Shown here: in pieces, positions 1 to 11,300 of the stretch
How positions within the stretch are numbered: the first letter of the stretch is position 1
Layout: each line of letters begins with the position of its first letter
NCBI GenBank assembly: GCA_037893245.1
Contig: JBAIAA010000408.1
Span: 186,001 to 250,000 of the forward strand
From: Crossaster papposus
Taxonomy: Eukaryota > Echinodermata > Asteroidea > Velatida > Solasteridae
Length of the DNA stretch: 64,000 nt
Direction: 5' to 3'
Program-made: the position numbers and the translations under genes
The notes under the pieces: generated by a model
Told to the model about the DNA's origin: nothing
Database searches by the model: none
The model's input: the letters and a program-made list of their open reading frames with translations, nothing else

Positions 1-33
1 AATTAGTCCCGATCGTGCATATTGTTGTTATTT

Positions 34-967
34 AGATTGATGGTAATTACCTATAGCCAGCTCCGCGTTAAAAAAGACATCGGTTCAAATTATGTATGTA
101 CCAAAAAAAGGGTAACCGAGTCGATACAATTAGTTAGGTTAAATAAGAATTTAGTACTAGATTTTGCAGTGATGACGTCACTGATGTTAACACGCGCGCT
201 CTTATGGGAGCCAGTACGGGACGATGGTTTTGTAGTCCCGTCAAAAATCTCGAATGTAAACAAAATGTGACTTCGCCAGTACACAGGCGTATTTGTGTTA
301 CTTGAACATTAATGTTTAGTCTATTCCAAAACAAATCTAAAGTGTAAACACGTTTTTGTGAGATAACTATTGCACGAGTATGTAAACAATAGTTTGACGG
401 AATAATAATAAAAAAACACCACTCACCCACATACAGTGCGTATGCAGTCATGTTTCACATATAAAGATATAAGACAGACGGATCAACAGGGTCTGTTCGT
501 AAGTCCGAAGGTTTATTGGTCCAAAGGTTCGATAGCCAAAATACACAAATTTCCCAAAGCGGAGGTTCATTAGTCCAAAAACGAAAAAAAAGTTCGCTAA
601 TCCGAACATTTGATGCGATTGTCCGAAAAGGTTAAAGTCCGAAAAGGTTCAACATTCCGAAGGTTTGATAGTCTGAATTTAGAATGAGATTAATCCGTAC
701 GAAGGTTCATTAGTCCTGCAAAGAAAATAAATGTGAAATAGTCCGAGGGTTCATTAATTCGAAAGCACACATAATTTAGTAAGTTTTTTTTATTGTGGAT
801 TCGGACTACCGAACCTTGTTGTTATTTCAGACTACCGAGCCTTCGGATTATTTTAACCTTATTCTATTTTTGGACTAATGACAGAACCCTTCGGACTATC
901 GAACCTTCGGAATATGGAACCTTCGTACTAACAAACCTTCGTACTAAACAAACCTTCGAAATAACAA
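34..967 (+). repeat. ~0.95 kb dispersed repeat, copy 1 (direct partner at 2581)
   Basis: This segment is about 95% identical by eye to 2581-3537, in the same orientation and offset by about 2547 bp. Homology starts at the shared AGATTGATGGTAATTACC and ends at AAACCTTCGAAATAAC. The second half (about 500-967) is a foldback: the left side carries repeated TAGTCCGAAGGTTCATT-like units and the right side carries the inverse (GGACTATCGAACCTTCGG). It has no coding capacity that looks real. It lacks TG..CA ends, so LTR identity is not supported. Confidence 0.8.
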
Positions 968-1010
968 ACCTTTGGACGAACGAATCTTCGGACTATCGAG
1001 CGGCCCCGAG

Positions 1011-1115
1011 GAAACACCCCCCCCCCCCCCCCCCCCCCCCATACCCCCCCCCCCCCATATCCCACATACCCCCCCCCCCCCCCCCCCCCCATATCCCCCC
1101 CCCCCCCCCCCCCCC
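1011..1115. repeat. poly-C microsatellite
   Basis: Long C runs are broken by ATA and ACATA, giving four or more tracts of about 10-20 C. Poly-proline or poly-glycine ORFs across it are artefacts. A G-run lies nearby at about 1229-1252, so the two could pair. Confidence 0.9.
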
Positions 1116-1228
1116 TGCTGTATGCCACTAATGCGAGGCCTGATTAAGATGAAATGCCGTTCCCCTGCGAGCGCACGCATTCCTTGATGTTCTTGCGCAG
1201 GAATAAATACAAACAACAACATCGGAAC

Positions 1229-1252
1229 GGGGGGGTGGGGGGGGGGGGGGGG
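1229..1252. repeat. poly-G tract
   Basis: A run of G with one T. It is complementary to the C-runs about 150 bp upstream. No gene is evident here. Confidence 0.85.
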
Positions 1253-1801
1253 GTCAGCCATCCACTAAGCCTGGAACGCGCCATATGCTGTGTACTTCTT
1301 TGTTATCTAAATGTTGCGTTCCGCCGCGGGCAGGTCATTAGCAGCGGAAACACGATCGAAAAGGTAAGAAATAAACGGAGGCCGGGCGTAAAGAAAACCA
1401 CAAATGATTAGTCTGAGATGTGTTTTATAGGAATGATCCAAAATCGGTCCAAACCTCTACAAGGATTGTGTGTGGTATACATGTACATGTACTGGTTTAT
1501 TTTCAGGTAGTGTCACACCGTAGCGAGTAATCATTGATGTTGACACGAATTGTTTTTGTCCGCTTTCGATGTTTTGTTAATAACAAGTTTAAGGTCACAT
1601 AATTGTTTTGGGGGTTTTTTTTCTCGTCTTTTAATAATAGGTTCCGGCAGACGTGCCAAGCCTGCTTTTTTTAATTTATGCATTCATGTAGAAAGTGTGC
1701 AGATTTTTCTTTGTTGATTGAGTTGATCGAGAGGTATATTGTGTCACCTTTCGCCTAAAGGAATTAGTCTTTTTGATTGGTCGAAAATTGGTGACGCGGA
1801 C

Positions 1802-2231
1802 TTGCGCGTATGCAAAAGAGCAGAATCAGTACGCTTTTATTGGATTTCAACCGCTCACGTCACTATGATGGGCGGGTTGTACAACTTCGCCCTCAGTGGC
1901 GTTTTTTTTCTCGCTCTCAAGGCTTTGTGGTTCATTAATCTTGTTTTCATCATTAGTCGAAATGAGTCCTTGTGATGGGCAAAATTGCTTGGAAAACTGA
2001 TTACAAAACTGTAACATGAACGAAATGTTAGTAAATTAATTCGGTGGTTACATAATGACGGCTATTTGAGGACGGAGCAGTGCGTTGGTGAAGGGCAAAA
2101 ATCGAATATTGCATTTACATCTGCCGACGCAAAATTCCGTCTTATGAGGACTCAGTGCTTGAAATCACTAGTGACGTCAGCGGTTGACATCCAATCAAAG
2201 CGTACCATTCTGCACTTTTGCATACGCGCAA
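1802..2231. repeat. inverted repeat pair with ~62-bp arms
   Basis: The left arm (about 1802-1865: GCGCGTATGCAAAAG ... CGCTCACGTCAC) matches the reverse complement of the right arm (about 2170-2231: GTGACGTCAGCGG ... CATACGCGCA) at roughly 88%. The spacer is about 300 bp. The right arm holds a perfect CRE palindrome TGACGTCA. It is probably a degenerate TIR element or two inverted copies of one repeat. Confidence 0.65.
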
Positions 2232-2411
2232 TGTTGTTTTTTGTTAATCTTAATCTGCACATTGCTTACATGTTACACACATAAAAAGTCCCGCACAGGG
2301 CACAGGATGGTTAGATAGTAACAGCAAACCGAGTGATTTGGGTGCATCACGAGCAACGAATTCACGATACAACAGTGAATCTGGTCTCTTCGGTACTTTG
2401 ACTTCCAAACG

Positions 2412-2586
2412 ATGGCGACCACTGAGATCACCCCGAGCTCCATTCGTCCTCCTTTGTCAGAGATTGACGGGATCGGGAACGAAATGGTAGTCTTTAAAGC
2501 TATCTTCAACATCTTCATCGTCATCTTCGGGACATTCGGCAACTCCTTAATCCTGCGGGTTTACTGGGGTAAGATGCGCAAGATTG
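2412..2586 (+). pseudogene. class A GPCR, N-terminus and TM1 only (truncated)
   Basis: The ATG at 2412 opens a frame whose first ~58 residues look like the start of a rhodopsin-type receptor. There is a short N-terminus with Ser/Thr, then a hydrophobic TM1 (about residues 28-50) ending in the conserved GN motif (GTFGNSLILRVY, N1.50) and a basic first intracellular loop (GKMRK). The frame then runs directly into the 0.95 kb repeat at 2581 and stops within a few codons. No TM2-TM7 coding sequence follows on this strand. It could be a first exon with a donor at about 2590 (GTAATT) and distant later exons, but the junction coincides exactly with the repeat boundary, so truncation by the repeat is the simpler reading. 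Confidence 0.6.
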
Positions 2587-3537
2587 ATGGTAATTACCAA
2601 TAGCCATCTCCGCGTTAAAAAAGACATCGGTTCAAATTATGTATGTACCAAGAAAAGGGTAACCGAGTCGATACAATTATTAGGTTAAATAAGAATTTAG
2701 TACTAGATTTTGCAGTGATGACGTCACTGATGTTAACACGCGCGCTCTTATGGGAGCCAGTACGGGACGATGGTTTTGTAGTCCCGTCGAAAATCTCGAA
2801 TGTAAACAAAATGTGACTTCGCCAGTACACAGGCGTATTTGTGTTACTTGAACATTAATGTTTAGTCTATCAAAAAAAAAAAAAAAAGTGTAAACACGTT
2901 TTTGTGAGATAACTATTGCACGAGTATTACCTGTATGTAACAAATAGTTTTGACGTAATAATAAAATAAAAACACCACTCACCCACATACAGTGCGTATG
3001 CAGTCATGTTTCACATATAAAGATATAAGACAGACGGATCAACAGGGTCTGTTCGATAGTCCGAAGGTTTATTGGTCCAAAGGTTCGATAGCCAAAACAC
3101 ACAAATTTCCCAAAGCGGAGGTTCATTAGTCCAAAAACGAAAAAAAAGTTCGCTAATCCGAACATTTGATGCGATTGTCCGAAAAGGTTAAAGTCCGAAA
3201 AGGTTCAACATTCCGAAGGTTTGATAGTCCGAATTTAGAATGAGATTAATCCGTACGAAGGTTCATTAGTCCGCAAAGAAAACAAATGTGAAATAGTCCG
3301 AGGGTTCATTAATTCGAAAGCACACATAATTCAGTAAGGTTTTTTATTGTCGATTCGGACTACCGAACCTTGTTGTTATTTCAGACTATACCGAGCCTTC
3401 GGATTATTTTAACCTTATTCTATTTTCGGACGGACTAATGAACCCTTCGGACTTTGAAACCTTCGGAATATCGAACCTTCGTACTAACAAACCTTCGTAC
3501 TAACAAACCTTCGTACTAAACAAACCTTCGAAATAAC
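2581..3537 (+). repeat. ~0.95 kb dispersed repeat, copy 2
   Basis: Direct partner of 34-967, with small indels (for example an A-run at about 2873-2886) and scattered substitutions. It carries the same TAGTCCGAAGG foldback in its distal half (about 3050-3537). It abuts the GPCR fragment on its left. Confidence 0.8.
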
Positions 3538-4571
3538 GTAGGTATATATTTCCAAAAGTTAACGCAACAATGAGTACACGTCGAATCTACTGTAGGACCG
3601 CTACACTTCTCTTCTGCTTGGGTCGTTATCAGCTTTGATTGCACTTCTTGATTACCGAGAGGAGTTTATCAAGCACCATAATTTGTTCCCGTTGTCGCCA
3701 TTGAATTGTCCCTGGTATCATGTTATAAAACAATAACTACTAATATTGTAATTGGTTTGTCTTAAGATTACCTGGTGGTGGACCTGGGTACCAGGGAAAG
3801 ATACGTGGCGTCATACAATGACAAACACTGAGCACTGAGAACACTTTATTTTATCATCTCAATAAAAGAAGAACGTTCGGAAAAGATGTCTGGATTGGTG
3901 ATTGGACCTCACTCAAGGACCACGTGGTCATGCAAATTTCGATGTGTGTTGCCATGTAACTACCCTCGAAGCACTGTGGCGTATCTGCGGTTATAGTTCT
4001 GCAATAGATCTTCACAGCCTAATTAACTTATTTAAACGAATTTACGCCAGAAAGGTGGTAGATAGATTGTCCAACTAAATAATCTTGGTGTATTGGCCCT
4101 TGAATTTGGATAACCTTTTTTGTTATATACACTGTACAAAGTGAAAATTACATATTTTTTAAATATTGTATCATATAGAGAGTGGCCCAAATAACGGACA
4201 AGCATACGTCTAGTACCCCGAGATTAAAACTACCTATACTTCTATAGAAGAAAAATGATACTGATTTGGGCCAGTATAGTTTTAGCTTCAGACCATAGTT
4301 TGTGAAGCGAGTTAAAATGAGCGCGGTTTAGTTATTTCTCGGTGCGAAAGGACCTCTAACTTTGGTTCACAAAATGAGGTCTGGAGCTAAAACTACTAGC
4401 CAAAATCGAGATATCTTAATGTCAATTTTCTTCTAGACAGAGTGAAAGTATGTGAAAAAATGGGAATAAAGAATTAAGGGTTGCTATTTTTTGCTTTCCC
4501 CGAAAGATGTTGCAAACTTTGACTGGTTCAAAAACTATGAAAATCCAGCCATATATAATAAATATTTTCCC
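3538..4571. other. intergenic, no gene seen
   Basis: AT-rich spacer between the 0.95 kb repeat and the 3' end of the minus-strand GPCR. ORFs here are short and show no recognisable domain. No strong tandem or inverted repeat was noticed. Confidence 0.5.
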
Positions 4572-5492
4572 TTACAATCCAGTCTCCACCACTGTATTTC
4601 CATTTGCAGCCAAGTCGGCTTCAACTTCGCTGGGTTTTTCTTTTGTGACACAACGGCAGAACATGGCATAGAACCCTTCCCTAAACCCACTCAATCGCCA
4701 CCAGTATATCACCGGATTGATGACGGCAGAGGTCGAAAAAAGCAAGTAACTCACCCATATCCAAACCTCGAAGTTTTTATCGCGCCCAAGAGATGGATTA
4801 AAAGCGGCAGTCATCTTAAGCGCAGAAGCGGGAGCCCATGTAACGAATGCCGTCACCAGAATAAGAACAAACGTGATTAGAAGACGCCGGGTCTGCTGAA
4901 CCCTGGTCTGATCTCGCTCGGTGTTGGCGCCGACGCCCGCCGCGGATGCAAGAGGTGACGTATACTGCTTGATCTTGCGAAAAACCAGGAAATAAACAAG
5001 TGCGGTGATAACCCAAACAACGAGCATTGCCAGTGAATACCCAACGAAATTGACAACATGAAAAATGTATTTCGGTACAGCGTTATAAATTACCAAGCCG
5101 TAAGCAAGACCCAAACACCAGATAATGATACAAACACCGATTAGTCGAGACCCGCTGACCAGCGAATCGTAGCGAGCCGGCGGCATAAGGGACAGCGCCA
5201 GATAACGGTTGACGGCAACAGCCAGGATAGTCAACCCCGAGACCGTGTAAGCGCCGCTGAAAAAGCCTTCGAGAACGCGTGACGAGGACTGGCGCCAGGG
5301 ATATGGGATGGTTAAGGCGGCGTAGATCAAGTCAGCTAGCGCCAGGTTGACCACGAAGGCGTAGTACTTGATGCGCAGCTTTCTGGTACCGGCAAACACG
5401 ACAATCGTCAAGAGATTCATGACCGATGCCAGTGCACAGACACCGCTTATAGAATACTGCAGCGCGTGGATGATATCAACAGCCTTATCCAT
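4572..5492 (-). CDS. orphan class A (rhodopsin-like) GPCR, intact single-exon CDS
   Basis: A 306-aa seven-helix receptor predicted in the plasma membrane. TM1 is at about residues 8-34 (MN in place of the usual GN) and TM2 carries NLALADL (49-55). TM3 ends in NRY (95-97) in place of DRY. TM6 carries TWAP (218-221) in place of CWxP. TM7 has NPVIY (259-263), followed by a helix-8 segment and two cysteines (279, 281) suited to palmitoylation. Position 3.25 is Ser and the second extracellular loop has no Cys, so the usual TM3-ECL2 disulfide is absent. LEG at 74-76 falls where lysophospholipid receptors have REG. Both points resemble the MECA group (S1P/LPA, cannabinoid, melanocortin), but ligand and orthology are unknown. 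The ATG has A at -3, and a possible acceptor (TTTCATTTTAG) lies about 15 nt upstream, so a 5'UTR intron is possible. The tail is short. Confidence 0.88.
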   Translation of the reverse strand: MDKAVDIIHALQYSISGVCALASVMNLLTIVVFAGTRKLRIKYYAFVVNLALADLIYAALTIPYPWRQSSSRVLEGFFSGAYTVSGLTILAVAVNRYLALSLMPPARYDSLVSGSRLIGVCIIIWCLGLAYGLVIYNAVPKYIFHVVNFVGYSLAMLVVWVITALVYFLVFRKIKQYTSPLASAAGVGANTERDQTRVQQTRRLLITFVLILVTAFVTWAPASALKMTAAFNPSLGRDKNFEVWIWVSYLLFSTSAVINPVIYWWRLSGFREGFYAMFCRCVTKEKPSEVEADLAANGNTVVETGL

Positions 5493-5601
5493 TTGAAACT
5501 CTTTGCTCTAAAATGAAAGATAACGACAGAGAATGTCATGTTTGTATCTTACAAATTAAAAGCAATCTCAAGGGAAACTAACTATAGGTCAATTTGCATG
5601 A

Positions 5602-5897
5602 ATTTCAAAGTGAACAAAGAAATTGGCAAGGCGAACTCCGGAATACCGGACACGGCGCTCTACCAACTGAGCTATCTTGCCCTGTGTTGGCGGTCTCTCA
5701 AACTGTCAGTATCTTTGTTTGAGGGCGCTAGTCAGAAGTCATAAACACCAAGACTAGCGCCCTCAAACAAAGATACAATTTGGAAGACCGCCAACATAGG
5801 GCAACACATAGCGCAGTTGGTAGGGCGCTGGTCCAGTATTCGGGAGGTCGCAGGCTCGAGTCCCCGACTTGCCAATTTCTTTGTTTACTTTGAAAAT
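5602..5897. repeat. palindromic tRNA-like repeat (SINE-type foldback)
   Basis: Two arms of about 130 bp face each other around a short loop at about 5730-5750. Near the centre, TATCTTTGTTTGAGGGCGCT pairs with its exact inverse. Each arm ends in tRNA-like sequence. The right arm (about 5798-5872, +) has an A-box-like CGCAGTTGGTAGGGCGC and a B-box-like GGCTCGAGTCCC. The left arm read on the minus strand has a cleaner A-box-like AGCTCAGTTGGTAGAGCGC but lacks the T-arm. Neither arm looks like a functional tRNA gene. Confidence 0.75.
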
Positions 5898-6236
5898 TAA
5901 AAGCAAAATATGCCTATAACAAGAGTCAATTATAAGTGAAACGCCACTTGATAGTTTTGCATGAACGTTCTCTAATATATTATCTACATGACACGAGTTG
6001 TGTTGTACCTGTCTATGTAAGGGCTAGACGGTACTGGCTACCAGTTTGATGGAGGTTCGAATTCAGGATATTTTGCTCTCTTTGTAGAAGGTCTACAGAA
6101 AAGCAAAAAGTTGAAACAAATAATTATCTAACTAATTATACAAACCGATTCACTTTGTTATACAAACATATTCACTTAATGTTGTGCAAACTTATTCACT
6201 TAAAGGATCGTATACGTTTGGTAATTGGAACCCACT
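5898..6236. other. intergenic, no gene seen
   Basis: AT-rich. A weak B-box-like GGTTCGAATTC at about 6054-6064 may be a SINE remnant. Short repeated phrases (ACAAACATATTCACTTAATG type) occur at about 6140-6205 and again at about 6585-6650. Confidence 0.4.
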
Positions 6237-6398
6237 GTTTGTTTCAATCCTATATAGTTACTGATATATACCATAAAACTAACCTGTAAAAATTTCATTT
6301 CAAAAGGTGGTAGCGAATTTGAGATATTGCCGAAAATCTGGAGCGGTTATGTCCACGCAGGAAGAATAATCTGCATTCGGAATACCCAATCTGAGAAG
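6237..6398 (+). repeat. 160-bp dispersed repeat, copy 1
   Basis: Aligns with 10453-10612 over about 160 bp at roughly 85%. Shared blocks include ATATATACCATAAAAC, GAGATATTGCC and TCCACGCAGGAAGA. There is no coding potential, and the class is unknown. Confidence 0.75.
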
Positions 6399-7179
6399 CG
6401 TTACTGCAGTGACTCAAATTTGTATGGATAACAAGTGATATCTTTTCCATAATCGCCGTACTTCGAAGTGAAACATTTCTAAAAATGCATTATACTATCC
6501 AAAGCTGCTGTACTTCTTACCAAGTAAGTTTTTATTTCCATTCATTTTTGGAGTAATTACCAAACATATACGATTCCTTTAATGTTGTACAAACAGATTC
6601 ACTTATTTACTTAATGTTTTACAAACAGATTTACTTAATGTTTTACAATCAGAAGCAATTAGTTATTGGTTTTTCAGTTGTAATTCTGTTGCGTTTCACG
6701 CGTAAACACCATTAATTGAGGAATATCGCTCAGCCAGCTAACGTATATTCACTAAATTGTCAGTTTTCCGTTTATTAAAATGAAAAAAAAGCAACACAGA
6801 GACGTTTTCTTCTTGATAATGTCAAGTGCCGTTGATACTTAAACATGTATACCTACCTTCAATGAGATATGCACAGGATCTCTCTTGTATATAGTGCCGG
6901 TTTCTTACGAAGTGTTCTGCCGTGTAGACATCCGATTAATGTTAGCCGTATGTTCACCCGTGCACTATTAAATGCCATTAATACGAAGTTTAGGGTTGTG
7001 CAAAAAAAAGACGGCAAACCTATGATTAAAACAGGTGAGACTCTGTGATAGCGACGGTGAATTTCTAAGTAATTCTATGTCTGATGTATCACGGCCCAAC
7101 CCGCGGGGGAAAATGGATCATCTTCATTTGGCTCGGTAATAATCATCGGAGCAATACATTTACAACGCCGAATTTGCAT

Positions 7180-7510
7180 CATCGCACTTGGTAATTAATT
7201 GCAAATGCATTTCCCGGATAACTTTAATAGGCAAACAGCCAGCCGTTACTATTGGCCCAATATTTATAGATTACTTCTTTCAAGGTCTCAAGATGTGCAT
7301 TTAGTGTTGTAATTGGCGACAATTAAAGTGCTTATGGAGCTCATTAATAACCATAACGCATAATTTGCATTGCACTTCATATTTTGGTCATTAATTGCAC
7401 TTCAACAAAATGATGGTAATTAATGTTAATTGCATGTCTCGTTAATATTGGAGTTGGCAAACAGCTGTCGGCCCAACTTGAATACAGACTACTTTTTTGT
7501 AAAGGCCGAA
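7180..7510 (+). repeat. diverged tandem duplication rich in TAATTA / octamer-like motifs
   Basis: Two diverged units read in the same order: GCACTT, then GGTAATTAAT, then TTGCA, then GGCAAACAG, then GGCCCAA, then GATTACTT or GACTACTT (about 7184-7283 and 7373-7500). The units contain several TAATTA homeodomain-type cores and ATTTGCAT/GCAAATGCAT. It may be a regulatory element or simply an old tandem repeat. Confidence 0.45.
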
Positions 7511-7750
7511 ACCTGGATATTATTTTTGTAGGTACGTGCGCCAGTAACCAATACCACATGCCGATAGCTTCATCGCGGCACAGGTTTGAGTTGGGTTAAC
7601 AGAACGCTGAATGCAAACAAATATATAAATGTGGTGGGGAGTTGGAGTTGCAGCGCCCTCATCCATTTATATCTTATGTTCCAGCGTAATTATGTGAGCC
7701 GACTGTTAACAAATTCATTCCTTTGTCATTGTTGTTCAACCAAAACACTT

Positions 7751-7790
7751 GCGACTGGCTTTATAAAAGGACTTGCGGGGACTCGAATAC
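7751..7790 (+). repeat. small relic of the ACTTGTGACTGG minisatellite family
   Basis: GACTGGCTTTATAAAAGGAC followed by TTGCGGGGACTCGA matches the variant unit of the minisatellite at 60145-60552 and of the array at 24003-24212. Confidence 0.5.
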
Positions 7791-8204
7791 ACTCTATCTG
7801 CGATTATTACATGTATATGAATTGTATATTTCTTAGATTCAGATCTAATGATGATGACAGTAAACTCGCCTCTAATATATAACTGTATATAAAAATCAAA
7901 TAAGTTAAGAGGGCCTAATATTTCGATCTTAACAAGATCTTCTTCAGAGACATAATGGCTGTGTACACGAAACAAACATGATGCACATGATGTATATAAA
8001 AATAACTGGTGTCGGGGTTGGAACTTGCGGTATTGCCCCCTTCGGTATCTTGGCCTATGGCGAGGAAAAATCGATTTGGTTAATTCATGCCCATTTTATG
8101 ATTGTTATCAGGTACATGTACATGTACCAGAGTTTTTGGAGCGAAAAAGTCGATCGTCTGCGGTCAATAAAATAAGTATTCCCAGTGTGAAAGCACTGCA
8201 GTGG

Positions 8205-8218
8205 CCGCTAGAGGGCGC
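8205..8218 (+). promoter_or_regulatory. CTCF-like core motif
   Basis: CCGCTAGAGGGCGC fits the bilaterian CTCF core CCASYAGRKGGCRS at all but one position. It lies about 190 bp upstream of the start codon of the nine-exon gene. GAGGGCGC is common in this DNA's repeats, so chance is not excluded. Confidence 0.35.
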
Positions 8219-8393
8219 TATTGCGCGGAGGCTATTGGCATGGTGTGGAATGTGAGAAATATCAGAAAACGCAGAAACAAATCTATCGCAGCAACACTGG
8301 ATGTGTAAACATTGGACTCCAAGAGCTACGGAGGGCGATAATTACTAACATTTGTATCTTAATAATAATAATGTGAAAGTCGGGGGTTTGTCG

Positions 8394-11300
8394 ATGGCTC
8401 TGTCTCCGCGTGAACGGACGTGGTCGCAGCTACAGGAGAAGTAAGTAAAGAAGTCCGCCATTTTGTTTGTCGTTGCCATGGGATTGGGATTGGGATTGGG
8501 AGAATTTAGTCCACAGGAAAAAGTCGGATGACTAAAAATAAAAGTGCCAACCAGAACTCTGAGCAAAACACGCATTACGGGGACACGGCGAACTTCTCTG
8601 AAACTATTATTTTTAGTTTTAGATAAACTACTGTACTGGGTACATCATGTTGAATTATTTTTCTCTATATTTTGCCGGCCAGTTTGCGAAGGAAGCGTCA
8701 GACTCGCAACCTCAATGGTGACCAGCAAGGAACGATGTACAACAGATATAAGAAGGCTCCTGTCGTGCCGTTACCAAGGTGAAATAAGATGTGTACAGTC
8801 ACAGTGGTAATAACTAGGGTTGATTTTGTAGGAGGGGGGGGGGGGGGGGGGGGGGGGCACCTGATGAGTCGTCACTGTGGCAACTGGTGTATTGTTTTTG
8901 TGCAAATAAAACATTTAACGACCCCTCCCCCCCCCCCCCCCCTTTTTGTTCTCCTCTCAAATGCCACCTTGTAGTTATGCCACTACACGTACATTTCCAT
9001 CTCAATGCTTTCTTCTCCTTTGTGGCAATAAATTACTATCCATTAATTATTTATTCATTAATTATTTATTACTGGATAGCCTATTCAGTGGAATTCACTG
9101 TTCTCCCATGGGGCCCAGTGTGAGAGAAGACAATGTAAAGAAATTACAGTTTTTGAGGTGGGAGGAAAACCCCCAGGTGATCATGGAATTTCTCCAAGGC
9201 GTTTGACACTGTACCGCACAAGCGTCTACTTCATAAAATCAACAGCTATGGAATCGACAGTAACACCTTCAACTGGATCTCCAATTTCCTCACTCAAAGA
9301 AAACAACGGGTCGTCATCAATGGTGAGTGCTCTGAGTCTGAATGGACTCGCGTCAAATCTAGGGTGCCACAAGGGACGGTACTGGGCCCTCTACTCTTTT
9401 TACTTTACATCAACGACTTGCCAGATAACCTCAACTCCACCGTACGACTGTTTGCGGATGATTGTGTCTTATATACTACCATCAAAGATCAGTCAGACTC
9501 TTCCAAGCTCCAGCTGGACCTTGACACCCTCTCCAAGTGGCAGGACATGTGGCAGATGAGATTTAATGCTTCCAAATGCTTCCTCCGCCTCTCACATGCC
9601 AGATCAACCAAACAGTTCAATTACACTCTAGGTGGCATAACACTACAAGAGACGACATCACATTCATACTTGGGGGTTGAGATAACAAATGACCTTAAGT
9701 GGGGCAACCATATCAAATGTATCTTATGTATATTATGCGAGTCTGTCTCCGTGGTTCAAGAATAAACTCAGTCTGCGTCGACTTTCAGTTTCTCTGCTGC
9801 TACTGGCTGGACGGAGGTGGTTCACTCCATGCTTGGTTTTTTTTTCGTCCAGGAAGACAATCGGAATCGGAAAGGTTTCACATAGGCCTACAGGTTGTGT
9901 GTACAACCAAAGATCAACGTACACGTTTACATGCATTCATGTAGGTATATGCACTCATTTGTACTACACACATCTAGTCATGTGCACACATATGCCTAAC
10001 ACAATGCAATCATAATGAGGTAATTGTGTGGCCTTCACTACACAAATAGCAATATCCTGTAGTATCTTGTGGTCCAGGCATTTCTCGTTATTGGGAAGAG
10101 TATAACAATCACAAGAGGTTTAGAAAAAAACCGTTACCTTCAAAGACTGCAAGTTGTGGCATGCCCCGTTACGTCGTTCTAACAAGCGTCTAGTGTTTAT
10201 GTTGTCCATCTTGCTTCTCTGCGCTGTGCGCGTGTTGGCCTACGTTTTTACCTAACTTTAGTAAATGTGTACCTAATTTAGTACGTTTTTACATAATTTA
10301 TGTCAATTGGCTCCTTTACTCATTCAACATGTAATAAAGGATTTACGTATCTGCGAGGTACTTATTTTCCGGCAAGTTTTACCAAAATTATGTTGATTTT
10401 TACTTATATAATTTTTACCTAATATTTTTGTACTCGTCTTTTTGAAAGTGTGTGTTTGTTTCAATCTTATTATAGTTATAGATATATACCATAAAACAAA
10501 CCTGTACAAATCTCATTTCAAAAGGCTGTAGCGATTTTGAGATATTGCCAAAAATCTGGAGCGGTCAGTCCACGCAGGAAGATTAATTTGCATTGGAATA
10601 CACAATCTGAGAAACAGATTTTTTTAGTGTTGTATGTCTTTGTACCAGATATGTTACGATTTATGTGTCACTTTGTGTAACATATAGGCTGAGTCATCTT
10701 GTGGCGGCCATCTTTAAAAATTGTAGCCATCTTGAATTACCAAGTGGTTGACAATTTTAGCATAATATTGGATTCAAATGGAGATTAAATGCTCATTTTG
10801 GTCCTTGTATTACTGTTTGATCCTTGGTAACACTAGTACTAGCCATTCAGTGGCGACCATTTTGGAAAATGGCGGCCATCTTGAATGTTCAAGTGCCTAA
10901 TAATACTGTTTTGGATATGCCAACAACAGGGAGACCAAACAGATGTTAAAGGTAGTATACACCATTTGCAGATATCGAAAATATTTACTACCGAATTATA
11001 AAGAAATATCTTACTTATTTGAAAGTAAATAATGATTGTAGGCATCCAGCAAAATGATTGCGCTAGATATCCTGTAATTATTGTGAAAAATTGAATTTTA
11101 TAAAGAAAAATTCGCTCTCGCCGTCCGGCAATTACCAATGGTGTATACTACCTTTAAATGCCAAGTTTTGTGCTTGTATTGCCATTCTATCCATCCGTAA
11201 CATAAATATTTCGGTGATATTTGGCCTTCATTGGCGGCCATCTTAAGAAATGGCAGCCATCTTGGATTTTAATTTGGCTAACGGGTTTTTTGTGTAAATT

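Noticed and set aside
793..1261. Proline-rich or glycine-rich proteins
   Set aside because: Pure poly-C/poly-G tract translation, open in several frames at once.
34..3537. LTR retrotransposon with the 0.95 kb repeats as LTRs
   Set aside because: No TG..CA ends, no primer-binding site, no gag-pol between the copies, and a GPCR exon lies inside.
5796..5875. Functional tRNA gene
   Set aside because: A- and B-box-like motifs are present but the acceptor and anticodon stems do not form a proper cloverleaf, and it is one arm of a palindromic repeat.
8481..8507. Interstitial telomere repeat
   Set aside because: The unit is GGGATT-like (three to four copies), not TTAGGG; it is a short microsatellite.
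10839..11138. 99-aa minus-strand ORF
   Set aside because: It spans a MITE and flanking repeats, with no domain.
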